Positions 10,200 through 19,323 of a DNA stretch of 64,000 nucleotides are shown here, one piece after another (position 1 is the stretch's first letter; each line of letters starts with the position of its first letter). Source of the stretch: an uncultured Gammaproteobacteria bacterium (GTDB lineage Bacteria; Pseudomonadota; Gammaproteobacteria; Pseudomonadales; Azotimanducaceae); contig CAJWNY010000001.1 in the NCBI GenBank assembly GCA_913043815.1, positions 1 through 64,000 on the forward strand. Direction: 5' to 3'. Under the pieces are notes generated by a model. The model saw nothing but the letters and a program-made list of their open reading frames with translations, was not told where the DNA came from and did no database searches. The translations under genes were made by a program, and so were the position numbers.

Positions 10200-10658
10200 A
10201 TGTCTGAAATAAAGTCCGAGTTAAAAGAAACGCTTTCCAAAGCGACTAAAAATGCTATGCGCGCCCGTGACAAAGAGCGAGTTGCGACGTTAAGAATGGT
10301 TAACTCTGAGGTTAAGCGTATTGAAGTGGACGAGCGCCGTGAAGTGAGCGACGACGACGTTATGACGGTTCTGAATAAGATGTTGAAACAGCGCCAAGAT
10401 GCTCTGAGCCAATTTAAGAAAGCTGGCCGAGACGACTTGGCTGAAATAGAAGCTTATGAAATAACCGTTATCGAAGGGTTTTTACCTGCTCAGATGGAAC
10501 TCGAAGAGATGGCAGCTTTTGTTGCTTCGCTAATTGAGCAATCTGGGGCTGCTGGGATGCAAGATATGGGTAAGGTGATGGCTTTATTGAAATCTCAAGG
10601 CGAAGGACGTGTGGATATGGGCAAAGCCAGCGCACTGGTTAAAGCTAACCTAGCCTAA
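10200..10658 (+). CDS. yqeY: GatB/YqeY domain-containing protein
   Basis: YqeY proteins share the C-terminal helical tRNA-binding domain of GatB but stand alone; their function is not established. The 152-aa protein opens with a helical segment (LKETLSKATKNAMRARDK) and ends with the GatB_Yqey region containing DMGKVMALLK and GRVDMGKASALVK. Its position between rpsU and dnaG is conserved in many gammaproteobacteria. Full GatB is encoded separately in this window. Confidence 0.9.
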   Translation: MSEIKSELKETLSKATKNAMRARDKERVATLRMVNSEVKRIEVDERREVSDDDVMTVLNKMLKQRQDALSQFKKAGRDDLAEIEAYEITVIEGFLPAQMELEEMAAFVASLIEQSGAAGMQDMGKVMALLKSQGEGRVDMGKASALVKANLA

Positions 10659-10835
10659 GGCTTAGTTCAACTGCGAGAACTTTTAGGCCCGGCACACATG
10701 AGTGGGTGCCCATGCGAATGCCAGAAAACACAGTCTTAATAAAATTTTCCTTGCTCACTCCCATTCTCGTCAAATTGCGATCCTGTGATACCCTCAGATA
10801 ACGTTTGAACTTTAATTAATAGACGCATAAATCTA

Positions 10836-12575
10836 GTGGCCGGCCTAATTCCTCAAGCTTTTATAAATGATTTAATTGATCGCGCAGACATTGTCGAAGT
10901 GATCGACGGTCGTGTGGCTTTGAAAAAGACAGGCAAGAATTATTCAGGGTTGTGTCCGTTTCACGACGAAAAATCCCCCTCTTTTTCGGTGAGCCCCGAC
11001 AAGCAATTTTTTCACTGCTTTGGGTGCCAGGAAAGTGGTACTGCGCTTACATTCATAATGAAATTTGAGCGCATGGAGTTTGTCGAGGCGGTTGAAGCTT
11101 TAGCCAAAGATTTGGGCTTAGAGGTGCCGCGAGAAGAAAACGGTAAGCCTCGTATAGAAATAGACCATGGATTATTCCACGTGCTAGAGCGAGCCGAGCG
11201 TTTTTTTCGTGCTCAGTTACGATCTTCTCCTGATGCAGTTGCCTATTTGAAGCGGCGCGGCCTAACCGGCGAAGTGGCTCGAGATTTCGGTGTTGGATAT
11301 GCACCTGAAGGCTGGCATTCTTTGAGTGATGCCTTGCTCGCAGAACCTGCTACAGGGTCGCGTGTGGTCGCTCATGATGCGACAAAGCTGCTCACCGCAG
11401 GTTTGACGATTAAAAACGATAAGGGCAACGTTTATGATCGCTTTCGTCATCGCATTATATTCCCCATTCGCGATACTCGGGGCCGGGTTATTGGTTTTGG
11501 CGGGCGCAAACTAGGTGACGAAGAAGGACCCAAGTACTTAAACTCCCCGGAAACCCCGGTGTTCTTCAAAGGCCAGGAACTATACGGGTTGTATGAGGCG
11601 CGTAAGGCGCTTAGAAATATACAGCGGCTAATAGTCGTTGAAGGGTATATGGATGTGGTGGCATTGGCGCAAAATGGGGTACTAAACGCAGTTGCAACGC
11701 TTGGCACCGCTACCGGTGGGGCGCATTTCCAAAAACTCTATAAATATTCCGATGAAGTGGTTTGCTGCTTCGACGGCGATAAGGCTGGACGCTCTGCTGC
11801 ATGGCGTGCGCTGGAAAGTGCCTTGCCAATTCTCAATGAACACCGCCAGCTTAAATTTGTCTTTCTGCCTAATGGTGAAGATCCGGATTCGCTTATCCGC
11901 ACCCAAGGGCGCGAGGCATTCGACGGATTTCTTAATAACGCGACACCAGGTATTGAGTTCTTGTTTAAGCGTTTGGCCGATGGGTTAGATTTAACTTCTT
12001 TGGATGGGCGGGCTAAGTTTATGGGCGTGGCAAACCCTTACGTGGAAAAAATGTCGAAAGGCATTTTGAAGGATTTAGTGGCCGCACGCGTGCGTGAAAT
12101 GAGTGGTATGGCTGCGCCTGTGGGTGGTTCGCCCAGAGCAGCCAAGCCGAGATCGCAAGCCAAGAGAGGCGAAGCTGCATTAAGTGAAAGGCTGGCGGGG
12201 ATCTTAGTAAAAAGCCCTAATCTGTGGCATCTGTTAGACGCAGAGTTGCAAGAGCAGGCGTTACCCCATGCCAGTACTCTGGGCCTCCTTGGCACATTGA
12301 TGCTTCTTCTTCAGGAACAAAGTTGTGTCGATCCAGAAGAGGTGATTGCGCGCTGGCCGGATGAAAATTCGTATGAGGCCGTCATCGTTTTAGCAAAAAA
12401 ACCTTCGACCTTAAATGACGCAGCGATGGAAAAAGAGTTTATGGAAGGGCTGGCTCACCTGGTAAAAACCCATGAGTCGGCACAGCGCAGAGCACAGCTA
12501 GCACAACAAAATAACCCTAATATAAATGATCTGCGCAGCTTTGTGCGTCGACCTAGCGGGCCTGACGAAGGTTAA
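10836..12575 (+). CDS. dnaG: DNA primase DnaG
   Basis: DnaG makes RNA primers for chromosome replication and is recruited by the replicative helicase DnaB. The N-terminal zinc ribbon is complete (C40, H43, C61, C64 in CPFH...CFGC). The TOPRIM catalytic core follows, with VVEGYMDVVAL near residue 265 and DGDKAGRSA near 312, then a C-terminal DnaB-interaction region. At 579 aa it resembles E. coli primase more than the longer Pseudomonas form. The GTG start has almost no Shine-Dalgarno sequence, which would keep primase levels low. Confidence 0.96.
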   Translation: MAGLIPQAFINDLIDRADIVEVIDGRVALKKTGKNYSGLCPFHDEKSPSFSVSPDKQFFHCFGCQESGTALTFIMKFERMEFVEAVEALAKDLGLEVPREENGKPRIEIDHGLFHVLERAERFFRAQLRSSPDAVAYLKRRGLTGEVARDFGVGYAPEGWHSLSDALLAEPATGSRVVAHDATKLLTAGLTIKNDKGNVYDRFRHRIIFPIRDTRGRVIGFGGRKLGDEEGPKYLNSPETPVFFKGQELYGLYEARKALRNIQRLIVVEGYMDVVALAQNGVLNAVATLGTATGGAHFQKLYKYSDEVVCCFDGDKAGRSAAWRALESALPILNEHRQLKFVFLPNGEDPDSLIRTQGREAFDGFLNNATPGIEFLFKRLADGLDLTSLDGRAKFMGVANPYVEKMSKGILKDLVAARVREMSGMAAPVGGSPRAAKPRSQAKRGEAALSERLAGILVKSPNLWHLLDAELQEQALPHASTLGLLGTLMLLLQEQSCVDPEEVIARWPDENSYEAVIVLAKKPSTLNDAAMEKEFMEGLAHLVKTHESAQRRAQLAQQNNPNINDLRSFVRRPSGPDEG

Positions 12576-12617
12576 TGCATTTTTTGTAGGGAAAAGCTGA
12601 AGTAAGGGTTGGTTTTT

Positions 12618-12649
12618 AATGGCCAACTTTCACAGCCGTCATGGCCATT
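12618..12649 (+). repeat. inverted repeat / mRNA hairpin after dnaG
   Basis: AATGGCCA (12618-12625) and TGGCCATT (12642-12649) form a perfect 8-bp stem with a 16-base loop just after dnaG. No long T tail follows, so it may be an mRNA processing or stabilising hairpin rather than an intrinsic terminator. Confidence 0.45.
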
Positions 12650-12676
12650 TCTTATCGCAAAGATTGCAGCAAAAGG

Positions 12677-12705
12677 TGGCACCATCGGCGGCTCGGCGGT
12701 ATAAT
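12677..12705 (+). promoter_or_regulatory. putative rpoD promoter
   Basis: A perfect -10 hexamer TATAAT lies at 12700-12705. The -35 region 17 bases upstream (TGGCAC) is poor, so this may need an activator or another sigma factor. It would give rpoD transcription independent of dnaG. Confidence 0.4.
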
Positions 12706-13029
12706 CCTTTTCTTGACCTTAGTGTTTAGATCCACTCAGGTGAGAGCGTTGAGAGCAGCCCAACAGCGTATACGTGAGGCGGTTAAATAAAGCCCTTCAG
12801 ACACGCGACTTCTTGTTCTACTCCTCTCATTTATTAGTTCTTAGACGAAAAGCCCCTTTGTGTAGAGTTTTTATAGAGCGTTGTTATGAAAATTTTACAC
12901 AGGGTGTTCTTGTTCTTAGATAATTTAAGTGGATTGCTGCTAGTTCAATTGAGGTCACCGAAGCGGCAGAATTGCCCATGTATCTAAACAGGTCTTTGCA
13001 GATCTATGATATCCGAGAGATAAGAAGCT

Positions 13030-14931
13030 ATGAGTAATCAAATTTCCTCCGTACAGCAGCAGTCACGACTAAAAGACCTAATTAAAAAAGGTAAAGAGCA
13101 GGGGTTTTTAACCTACGGTGAAGTTAACGACCACTTACCCGATGATATTTCTGATCCTGAGCAGATCGAAGACATTATTCGCATGATTAATGACATGGGC
13201 ATCACTGTCTATGAAACAGCTCCGGATGCTGATGAATTGCTTTCTAATGAAGAAAATACTGCGGATGAATTAGCTGCCGAAGAAGCGGCGGCAGCGCTTG
13301 CGGCGGTAGAGACCGAAGCCGGCCGTACGACAGATCCAGTACGTATGTATATGCGGGAAATGGGCACTGTTGAGCTTCTCACTCGAGAAGGTGAAATTGC
13401 TATTGCGAAGCGGATTGAAGAAGGTATTAGAGATATTTTGACAGCTCTGGCTCATTACCCGGGCACCGTCAGCTACTTGCTTGATACCTACGCTGAAGTG
13501 ACCAAAGAAGAAAAACTTGCTGATTTGTTGGTAGGTTATTTAGATCCTACAGATAATGTGCCTGCAGCTACTCAGGTAGGCCAAGAGCCGAAGAAGCCAG
13601 AGCCCGTGCTAAATGCAGATGGTACGCCGGCTTTGAACGCGGATGGCACTCCAGTAGTTGCCGAGGAAGAGGAAGAGGAAAATAAGGGGCCAGATCCCAT
13701 TGAAGCTAAAAAGCGTTTTTCTTTGCTTAAGCGCCAATACAATAAGTCTCTGAAAATTATCGAGGAGAAAGGCGCTAATAGTAAAGAATCTGAAGCTCAG
13801 ATGGTCAAGTTAGCTGAAGCCTATTGCTGCTTTAAGTTAGTTCCGAAGCACTTTGATCGGATGGTAGCTATGGCTCGAGAAGCCCAAGGGATTGTGCGCC
13901 GACATGAACGTATCATTACGACAGCAGTAGTTCGTCGGGCTCGTGTGCCCCGTGATGTATTCCGCAAAGAATATATTGGCAACGAAATCAGTGTGAGTTG
14001 GATCAATAAGATCGCCAAAAATAAGAAAGAATACGCGGCTGGTTTAGAAAAACAGCGCGATGATATTCTGCGCTCACAGAAGAAGATGAAAGCGCTGAGC
14101 AAAATTACCGAACTTAGCATAGTAGAAATTAAGGATATTAACCGGCGCATGTCGTTAGGCGAAGCTAAGGCCCGTCGAGCGAAAAAAGATATGGTTGAAG
14201 CGAACCTGCGCTTGGTTATTTCTATCGCAAAGAAATATACCAATCGTGGCCTGCAGTTCTTGGACCTTATTCAAGAAGGTAACATTGGTCTAATGAAAGC
14301 AGTTGATAAGTTTGAATATCGTCGTGGTTATAAGTTTTCAACTTATGCTACTTGGTGGATTCGTCAGGCTATTACGCGCTCAATTGCGGACCAAGCCAGA
14401 ACTATTCGTATTCCAGTGCACATGATAGAAACCATCAACAAGTTGAACCGCGTTTCGCGGCAGATGTTGCAAGAGATGGGACGTGAGCCGACGCCAGAAG
14501 AACTTGGTGACCGTATGGAAATGCCGGAAGACAAAGTGCGCAGAGTCTTGAAAATTGCAAAAGAGCCTATTTCGATGGAAACGCCAATTGGCGATGATGA
14601 AGATTCCCACTTGGGGGATTTCATAGAAGACAGTACAATTGGTTCTCCGATCGACTTGGCAACAGGCGAAGGTTTAAGAGAAGCGACTAAAGATGTGTTA
14701 GGCGGGTTAACTGCTCGTGAAGCGAAAGTACTGCGTATGCGCTTCGGCATTGATATGAATACGGACCACACTCTAGAAGAGGTAGGTAAGCAATTTGATG
14801 TAACGCGTGAAAGAATACGTCAGATTGAAGCTAAGGCACTGCGCAAACTGCGTCATCCTAGCCGGTCAGAACATTTACGCAGCTTTCTCGATGAAAGTGT
14901 TGAAGGTGGCAAAGGCAGAAACAACGTTTAG
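13030..14931 (+). CDS. rpoD: RNA polymerase primary sigma factor RpoD (sigma-70)
   Basis: RpoD directs RNA polymerase to housekeeping promoters. The 633-aa protein shows region 1.1 at the N-terminus, region 1.2 ([16 protein letters not shown]) near residue 105, a large non-conserved region, regions 2.3-2.4 ([17 protein letters not shown]) near 435, and region 4.2 ([18 protein letters not shown]) near 590. The non-conserved region carries an acidic stretch and a tandem LNADGTP repeat near residue 200. It is preceded by a 454-bp spacer and followed by the interrupted tRNA-Ile2 gene, a position that tRNA also occupies in Pseudomonas. Confidence 0.98.
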   Translation: MSNQISSVQQQSRLKDLIKKGKEQGFLTYGEVNDHLPDDISDPEQIEDIIRMINDMGITVYETAPDADELLSNEENTADELAAEEAAAALAAVETEAGRTTDPVRMYMREMGTVELLTREGEIAIAKRIEEGIRDILTALAHYPGTVSYLLDTYAEVTKEEKLADLLVGYLDPTDNVPAATQVGQEPKKPEPVLNADGTPALNADGTPVVAEEEEEENKGPDPIEAKKRFSLLKRQYNKSLKIIEEKGANSKESEAQMVKLAEAYCCFKLVPKHFDRMVAMAREAQGIVRRHERIITTAVVRRARVPRDVFRKEYIGNEISVSWINKIAKNKKEYAAGLEKQRDDILRSQKKMKALSKITELSIVEIKDINRRMSLGEAKARRAKKDMVEANLRLVISIAKKYTNRGLQFLDLIQEGNIGLMKAVDKFEYRRGYKFSTYATWWIRQAITRSIADQARTIRIPVHMIETINKLNRVSRQMLQEMGREPTPEELGDRMEMPEDKVRRVLKIAKEPISMETPIGDDEDSHLGDFIEDSTIGSPIDLATGEGLREATKDVLGGLTAREAKVLRMRFGIDMNTDHTLEEVGKQFDVTRERIRQIEAKALRKLRHPSRSEHLRSFLDESVEGGKGRNNV

Positions 14932-15119
14932 CCGTAATTTGCTTTTGCATTGAGGAAGCTTATCCTAGCTGTGATTTATCACGGCGTAACAGCAAAGTTG
15001 TCGCGGGGTATGTAATAATTGCATAACGGTGATGACAGGTTGAGCGGTTAGCCGTGCAAACAAAGATTAGCGATTTGATATGGGGCCTATAGCTCAGTTG
15101 GTTAGAGCAGTGGACTCAT

Positions 15120-15491
15120 CAATAAAGGTGCGCCTGATACCGAAAGGGTCAGGATGAACGGGATGAATTCAGGGAAACCGTAGCGAACTGACCTTAGTTG
15201 GTAGGTGCGCCGGCAATCCTGATCCAAGCCGGCAGTACACTGTCGGAAGGTGCAGAGACTACCTGAGAGCTGGAACCTCGCTTTAACTTAGTTCTAATGG
15301 GCTTAAACATTTGTAAAATATTGTTTAATTTCAGTTGAAAGAAATCTACGTTAAAAACAAGGTTCTAAGTGCTCTTAATAACAGGCCAGAGCGTCCCGCT
15401 CCCTAACGAAACTTAGTACCTAGAAGGTTAGTGATAAGCAGGCGAGGGAGGTGAGATAGTCCGCACATTGTCGAAAGGCAGTGAGAATGTG
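15120..15491 (+). ncRNA. self-splicing group I intron in tRNA-Ile2 anticodon loop
   Basis: This 372-nt intron has the full catalytic core. P1: exon CAU pairs with the guide GUG at 15128-15130, leaving the required U.G at the splice site. P2: CCTGA/TCAGG closed by a GAAA loop. P3: CGGGATG (15159-15165) with CGTCCCG (15392-15398). P4: TCAGG (15169) with CCTGA (15218). P5: CCG/CGG. P6: CCGGC/GTCGG. P7: GACTA (15257) with TAGTC (15457). P8: CTCCCT/AGGGAG. P9: CATTGTC/GGCAGTG with a GAAA loop. The last intron base is G (15491), the omega-G. No ORF or homing endonuclease lies inside. Short P1, P2 and P9 tetraloops and the tRNA site resemble the Azoarcus tRNA-Ile intron class. A 129-nt insertion lies between P7 and P3'. 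Confidence 0.93.
15262..15390 (+). other. peripheral stem-loop insertion in intron J7/3
   Basis: Between the P7 5' strand and the P3 3' strand lies a 129-nt insertion that folds on itself: CCTG (15262) with CAGG (15382), GAGC (15267) with GCTC (15371), GAACCT (15273) with AGGTTC (15360), and TTTAAC (15282) with GTTAAA (15350). The apical part is A+T rich. It contains no ORF of note. Confidence 0.75.
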
Positions 15492-15615
15492 AATCCATTG
15501 GTCCCAGGTTCGAGTCCTGGTGGGCCCACCATATCAAAAGTTAATAAGCGTTTAAAACGAGAAGACCAAAGAAGAAAAAGCTGAGAAGGAATTTACCTAG
15601 TTAATGCTTTCTCGC

Positions 15616-15635
15616 AAAGCTAAAAAAAGCTTTTT
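15616..15635 (+). terminator. possible terminator after tRNA-Ile2
   Basis: AAAGCT and AGCTTT flank an A-rich loop and run into five Ts (15631-15635). An outer pairing CTGAGAA (15581) with TTCTCAG (15634) could extend the structure. Confidence 0.5.
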
Positions 15636-15760
15636 CTCAGTGTAGGCACGGATTAAGTTGGGACGTGTTTTCGCCGCGCCCACAGGGCGTTGCTGCAGAG
15701 TTCGAGCAGGATATTCTAGAGCAAAAATTACTGTAGAGGCTCTTAACTCAAGCAATATCT

Positions 15761-17128
15761 TTAGCCTCGCATAAATGCTGCTACGTAGGCGGGTAATTCA
15801 GAAACAGCAATTCTTTCTTGGGCCATGGTGTCGCGGTTGCGAATGGTCACGGTGTCATCGTCTTCAATGGTCTGAAAATCTACCGTAACGCAAAGCGGTG
15901 TTCCCACCTCGTCATGACGTCGATAGCCTTTACCAATATTGCCAGTATCTTCATAAAAAATTCGACCAAGACCAAGCTTCATTAGTTCCTTCTTGATGGC
16001 CTTAGCTTTATTGACAATGTCTTCGTGATTTCTCTTCAGAGGCAAAATTGCCACTTTAATCGGCGCTAAATGCGGCTTGAATGACATGACAGTTCGCTCA
16101 GAACCGTTCTCTAAAGTTTCTACTTTGTAAGCCTCGTTCATAATTGCTAACACGCCGCGGTCAACACCGGCAGAAGGCTCAATAACATAAGGAATATGCC
16201 ATCGCTTGTTTTCAATATCTTGCATCACCAGTTTGGCATTAGAATCTGTGTTCGGCTCAACCTTTGAAGTGATGCCGTAGTCGTCTTGATTTTTAGTATG
16301 TGAACCTAGGTCAAAGTCTGTTCGGTTAGCGATACCTTCTAATTCCTCGACGCCATGTGGGAATCGGTACATTACATCTACTGTCGCTTTACTGTAGTGC
16401 GCCAGTTCAACTGCTGGTACGTGGTACAATTCAAGATTGTTTGAATCTACGCCTTGTTCAGCCCACCAAGTCAGTCGCGTGTCTACCCAAGTTTTGTGCC
16501 ACTCCTCGTCTTCTCCAGCCATGACAAAGAATTCGAGCTCCATTTGTTCGAATTCTCTGACCCTAAAAATGAAATTGCGCGGCGTGATTTCGTTACGAAA
16601 TGCTTTACCTATTTGTGCAATACCAAAAGGTAACTTAGGCGATGTTGAGTCGACTACATTTTTGAAGTTGGTAAAAATCGCTTGGGCTGTTTCTGGACGT
16701 AGGTAAGCAAAGTTACTATCATCATCCTGCACTGGACCGACTTGAGTCTTAAACATTAAGTTAAAAGGCCTCGGCTCCGTTAAGTCTTCGGAATTGCATC
16801 CAGGACAAGTGGTGCCTTCTAGGTGATCTGCGCGCCAACGGCTTTTACAGGTCCGACAATCTACCAACGGATCGGTAAATGTGGCTTCGTGGCCTGAGTG
16901 TCTGAGCGTGGCTGGATTGGTTAAAATTGCTGCGTCTAATCCCTCAATATCGTCGCGTTCGTAAACCATAGCCCGCCACCACGCCGCTTTAAGGTTGTTT
17001 TTCAACTCCACACCCAGTGGGCCATAGTCGTATACCCCTTGCAGCCCGCCATAAATGTCGCTGGATTGAAAAATAAACCCTCGGCGTTTAGCCAAAGATA
17101 CCAACTCTTCCATAGATTGTGCGGTCAC
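15761..17128 (-). CDS. glyQS: glycyl-tRNA synthetase, single-chain (alpha2) type
   Basis: This class II aminoacyl-tRNA synthetase charges tRNA-Gly. The 455-aa protein is the single-polypeptide type used by archaea, eukaryotes and several bacterial phyla: [20 protein letters not shown] at the N-terminus, a CxxC zinc-like insertion (CRTCKS...CPGC) near residues 92-115, motif 2 FRNEITPR near 177, and a C-terminal anticodon-binding domain ([13 protein letters not shown]). Most gammaproteobacteria use the unrelated alpha2beta2 enzyme encoded by glyQ and glyS, so this copy points to lateral acquisition or replacement. It is transcribed towards the tRNA-Ile2 gene and is flanked by non-translation genes. 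Confidence 0.93.
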   Translation of the reverse strand: MTAQSMEELVSLAKRRGFIFQSSDIYGGLQGVYDYGPLGVELKNNLKAAWWRAMVYERDDIEGLDAAILTNPATLRHSGHEATFTDPLVDCRTCKSRWRADHLEGTTCPGCNSEDLTEPRPFNLMFKTQVGPVQDDDSNFAYLRPETAQAIFTNFKNVVDSTSPKLPFGIAQIGKAFRNEITPRNFIFRVREFEQMELEFFVMAGEDEEWHKTWVDTRLTWWAEQGVDSNNLELYHVPAVELAHYSKATVDVMYRFPHGVEELEGIANRTDFDLGSHTKNQDDYGITSKVEPNTDSNAKLVMQDIENKRWHIPYVIEPSAGVDRGVLAIMNEAYKVETLENGSERTVMSFKPHLAPIKVAILPLKRNHEDIVNKAKAIKKELMKLGLGRIFYEDTGNIGKGYRRHDEVGTPLCVTVDFQTIEDDDTVTIRNRDTMAQERIAVSELPAYVAAFMRG

Positions 17129-17319
17129 GATTTTTTCCTATCGAAATGTATTGGGTTTATAGCTCACGAAAATTCTGCAAACTAGGCGCCGCACTATAAA
17201 GCAAATCAACTAAAACGTATCTAAGCGAAGGATCAGGTCAGCAAAAAAGTAGAAACTGCGAGCGTATTTTGTTTTGCTTATAAGACTTAAATTTAATTTC
17301 CGTAATTAAAGGGACGCTC

Positions 17320-18111
17320 ATGACAAGTAACCTCTTCGACCTCTCCAATAAAGTCGCTCTCATAACTGGTTCAAGTAAAGGTATTGGGCGTGCTATCGCT
17401 GAAGAAATGGCGCGACATGGAGCCAAAGTTGTAATCAGCAGTCGTAAAGCCGACATTTGTGAGGAAGTCGCCGCCTCAATTAATGCAGAATTGGCTGAGG
17501 ATGCCAGTAATAGTGCAGGCGCCGCAGTTGCTATACCTGCAAATATCAGCCACAAAGAAGAGTTGCAGCGCTTGGTAGATGCCACTCGCGAAAAGCTAGG
17601 TAAAATTGATATTCTAATCTGCAACGCCGCCGTGAATCCCTACTATGGTTCTATGCAAGATTTGCCCGATGAAGCCTTTGATAAAATTTTGGGCGTGAAC
17701 ATTAAGTCTAACCATTGGCTAGTGAATATGGTTCTGCCAGAAATGCGCGAGCGCAAAGACGGCGCTATTATTATTGTATCGAGTATTGGTGGTTTGCGTG
17801 GTAGCCCCGTACTTGGCGCATACTGCATTTCCAAAGCAGCTGATCTGCAACTGGTACGAAACCTTGCAACAGAGTATGGTCGCGACAACGTGCGGGTGAA
17901 CGCCATCTCTCCAGGGTTGGTGCGGACTGATTTTGCCAGAGCGTTGTGGGAAGATCCTGAAGTTTTAAAAGAGCGCACAGCTGGTGATCCCCTGAAACGT
18001 ATTGGCGAACCTAGAGAAATTGCTGGGGCGGCGGTTTATTTGGCATCCTCTGCCGGTTCATTTACCACGGGACAAAATTTTGTTGTTGATGGTGGTGCTA
18101 CCATCAGCTAA
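17320..18111 (+). CDS. short-chain dehydrogenase/reductase (SDR) family oxidoreductase
   Basis: This is a classical SDR with an NAD(P)-binding TGSSKGIG motif at residues 17-23, CNAA at 101-104, catalytic S155, Y168 and K172 (YCISK), and the C-terminal GQNFVVDGG. The length of 263 aa is typical. The alignment style (FDLSNKVALITGSSKGIG) suggests the DHRS4-like or glucose/3-oxoacyl reductase branch, but the substrate cannot be read from sequence. An AAAGGGA ribosome-binding site precedes the ATG. It is divergent from the glycyl-tRNA synthetase and followed after 83 bp by a DUF1499 protein; no pathway link is evident. Confidence 0.88.
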   Translation: MTSNLFDLSNKVALITGSSKGIGRAIAEEMARHGAKVVISSRKADICEEVAASINAELAEDASNSAGAAVAIPANISHKEELQRLVDATREKLGKIDILICNAAVNPYYGSMQDLPDEAFDKILGVNIKSNHWLVNMVLPEMRERKDGAIIIVSSIGGLRGSPVLGAYCISKAADLQLVRNLATEYGRDNVRVNAISPGLVRTDFARALWEDPEVLKERTAGDPLKRIGEPREIAGAAVYLASSAGSFTTGQNFVVDGGATIS

Positions 18112-18194
18112 AGCCTCGGCGTTTTAAAATTATTTTAACTATAACAATGACGCACAAGCCACTTTGGCCTGGGTGCGTTTAGAGGAAATTTGAT

Positions 18195-18953
18195 ATGACT
18201 GACTCTATAATCGATGAACGCCGTTGGTGGTCTAAAGCAATTTTAGTGGGGGGCGTTGTAGCCATATGCTGTGTGTTAGTCGGCTCACTAGGCGTACGTA
18301 TTGGTTTGTGGCCCTATGGTACTGGCTTTACTTTTTTGACTGGCGGCGCGGTATTGGCGGTGATCGGCTTATTTTTGGGCATCATTGCTTACGCCGTCTG
18401 TTTGCGTAAGGGCCTGCGAGCCGAGCGCTCGGGTATTTTAATTGGCATTTTGTTGAGCGCGGTGATTCTTGCTCAGCTGGGCGTCCAATATGCTGCAGTT
18501 ACAACTGTTCCAGCAATCCACAATATTTCCACAGACACTATAGATCCGCCGGCGTTTAATAAGTTGGTGGCTATTCGCGAAGCAGAGGGCGCAAACCCAT
18601 TAGTTTATGACGCAGAACTCCTAGCTGAGCAACAACAGGTGGCCTACCCGAAAGTTAAAACCTTGATTAGCGCAGAGCCAACGAAGGTTCTGTTCACTCA
18701 GGCAATGGTTGTCTTAGAAGACCTAGGGCTTGAGATCGTCAACGAAGATACGGCCGCCGGAATGATCGAGGCTACCGCGACAACATTTTGGTTTGGTTTC
18801 AAAGATGATGTTGTAGTGCGTATTCGTTCAACAGCGAATGGGTCTCTTATTGATGTTCGCAGCGTATCTCGCGTTGGACAATCTGACTTAGGCGCTAATG
18901 CTAAGCGTATTCGTGCAATATTGAATGGCTTAGAGAGCAAGCATCAGGACTAA
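18195..18953 (+). CDS. DUF1499 domain membrane protein
   Basis: The 252-aa protein has three hydrophobic segments in residues 14-107 (first AILVGGVVAICCVLVGSLGV), then a soluble domain with the DUF1499 signature: IEATATTFWFGFKDDVVVRI near residue 195 and IDVRSVSRVGQSDLGANAKRIR near 220. The function of this family is unknown. The soluble part probably faces the periplasm. A ribosome-binding site AGAGGAAA precedes the ATG. Confidence 0.8.
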   Translation: MTDSIIDERRWWSKAILVGGVVAICCVLVGSLGVRIGLWPYGTGFTFLTGGAVLAVIGLFLGIIAYAVCLRKGLRAERSGILIGILLSAVILAQLGVQYAAVTTVPAIHNISTDTIDPPAFNKLVAIREAEGANPLVYDAELLAEQQQVAYPKVKTLISAEPTKVLFTQAMVVLEDLGLEIVNEDTAAGMIEATATTFWFGFKDDVVVRIRSTANGSLIDVRSVSRVGQSDLGANAKRIRAILNGLESKHQD

Positions 18954-19323
18954 ATTCTGGTTTGCACTTCTTGGCCAGTGCCGGTGAGAGGTTCCTATCC
19001 TTCAAGACTGTGCTTCAAATACTTTATCTATATACGCTTATCAGCCTAGCTCAACGAACTAAGTCGGTAAGTTTGAGCAAAGGCATCGCTAGTAATAGAC
19101 TCTTGCTCTTTGTTTGGCTCGCAGTCGTTATCTATTTCTGAGTGTGCTAACCAGGTTGAACTCGGTAATTAGTCAGAGAAAATACAGAGGGGAAATTTAC
19201 CGCGTTACTGAGTAGAGGGCTGCTAGTAGTTAGCGGCAGATCGCCCACTAGAAAAATGAACAGCAGATACTGAGACTCGCAAGCTAATTAACAAGCGCTT
19301 TATTAAGGCAGGAGACAGTTAAT
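18954..19323. other. intergenic region, nothing convincing
   Basis: This 370-bp spacer between the DUF1499 gene and the CBS-domain gene shows no coding frame, no tRNA and no strong terminator. A GGAG ribosome-binding site for the next gene lies near its right end. Confidence 0.4.

Larger units (their letters stand above)
12576..13029. other. dnaG-rpoD spacer
   Basis: This 454-bp spacer contains no supported ORF. It holds an inverted repeat (12618-12649) and a perfect TATAAT at 12700 (separate entries). The remainder, up to the rpoD start, is probably a long leader with no structure I can identify. Confidence 0.5.
15083..15531 (+). tRNA. ileX: tRNA-Ile2 (CAU anticodon, lysidine type), split by a group I intron
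   Basis: The exons are 15083-15119 and 15492-15531. Joined, they give a 77-nt cloverleaf: acceptor GGGCCTA/TGGGCCC, a D arm GCTC/GAGC, an anticodon arm GTGGA/TCCAT with loop CTCATAA, T arm CCAGG/CCTGG, and encoded CCA. The anticodon is CAT (15117-15119). Overall sequence resembles tRNA-Ile2, in which TilS converts C34 to lysidine so that AUA is read, rather than elongator or initiator tRNA-Met. The location after rpoD supports this. The gene is interrupted directly after anticodon base 36. Without splicing no functional tRNA can form. Automated tools may miss it or call it tRNA-Met. Confidence 0.93.

Noticed and set aside
15120-15491. Homing endonuclease or other ORF within the intron
   Set aside because: No open frame of useful length exists in any frame; the insertion is better explained by RNA pairing.
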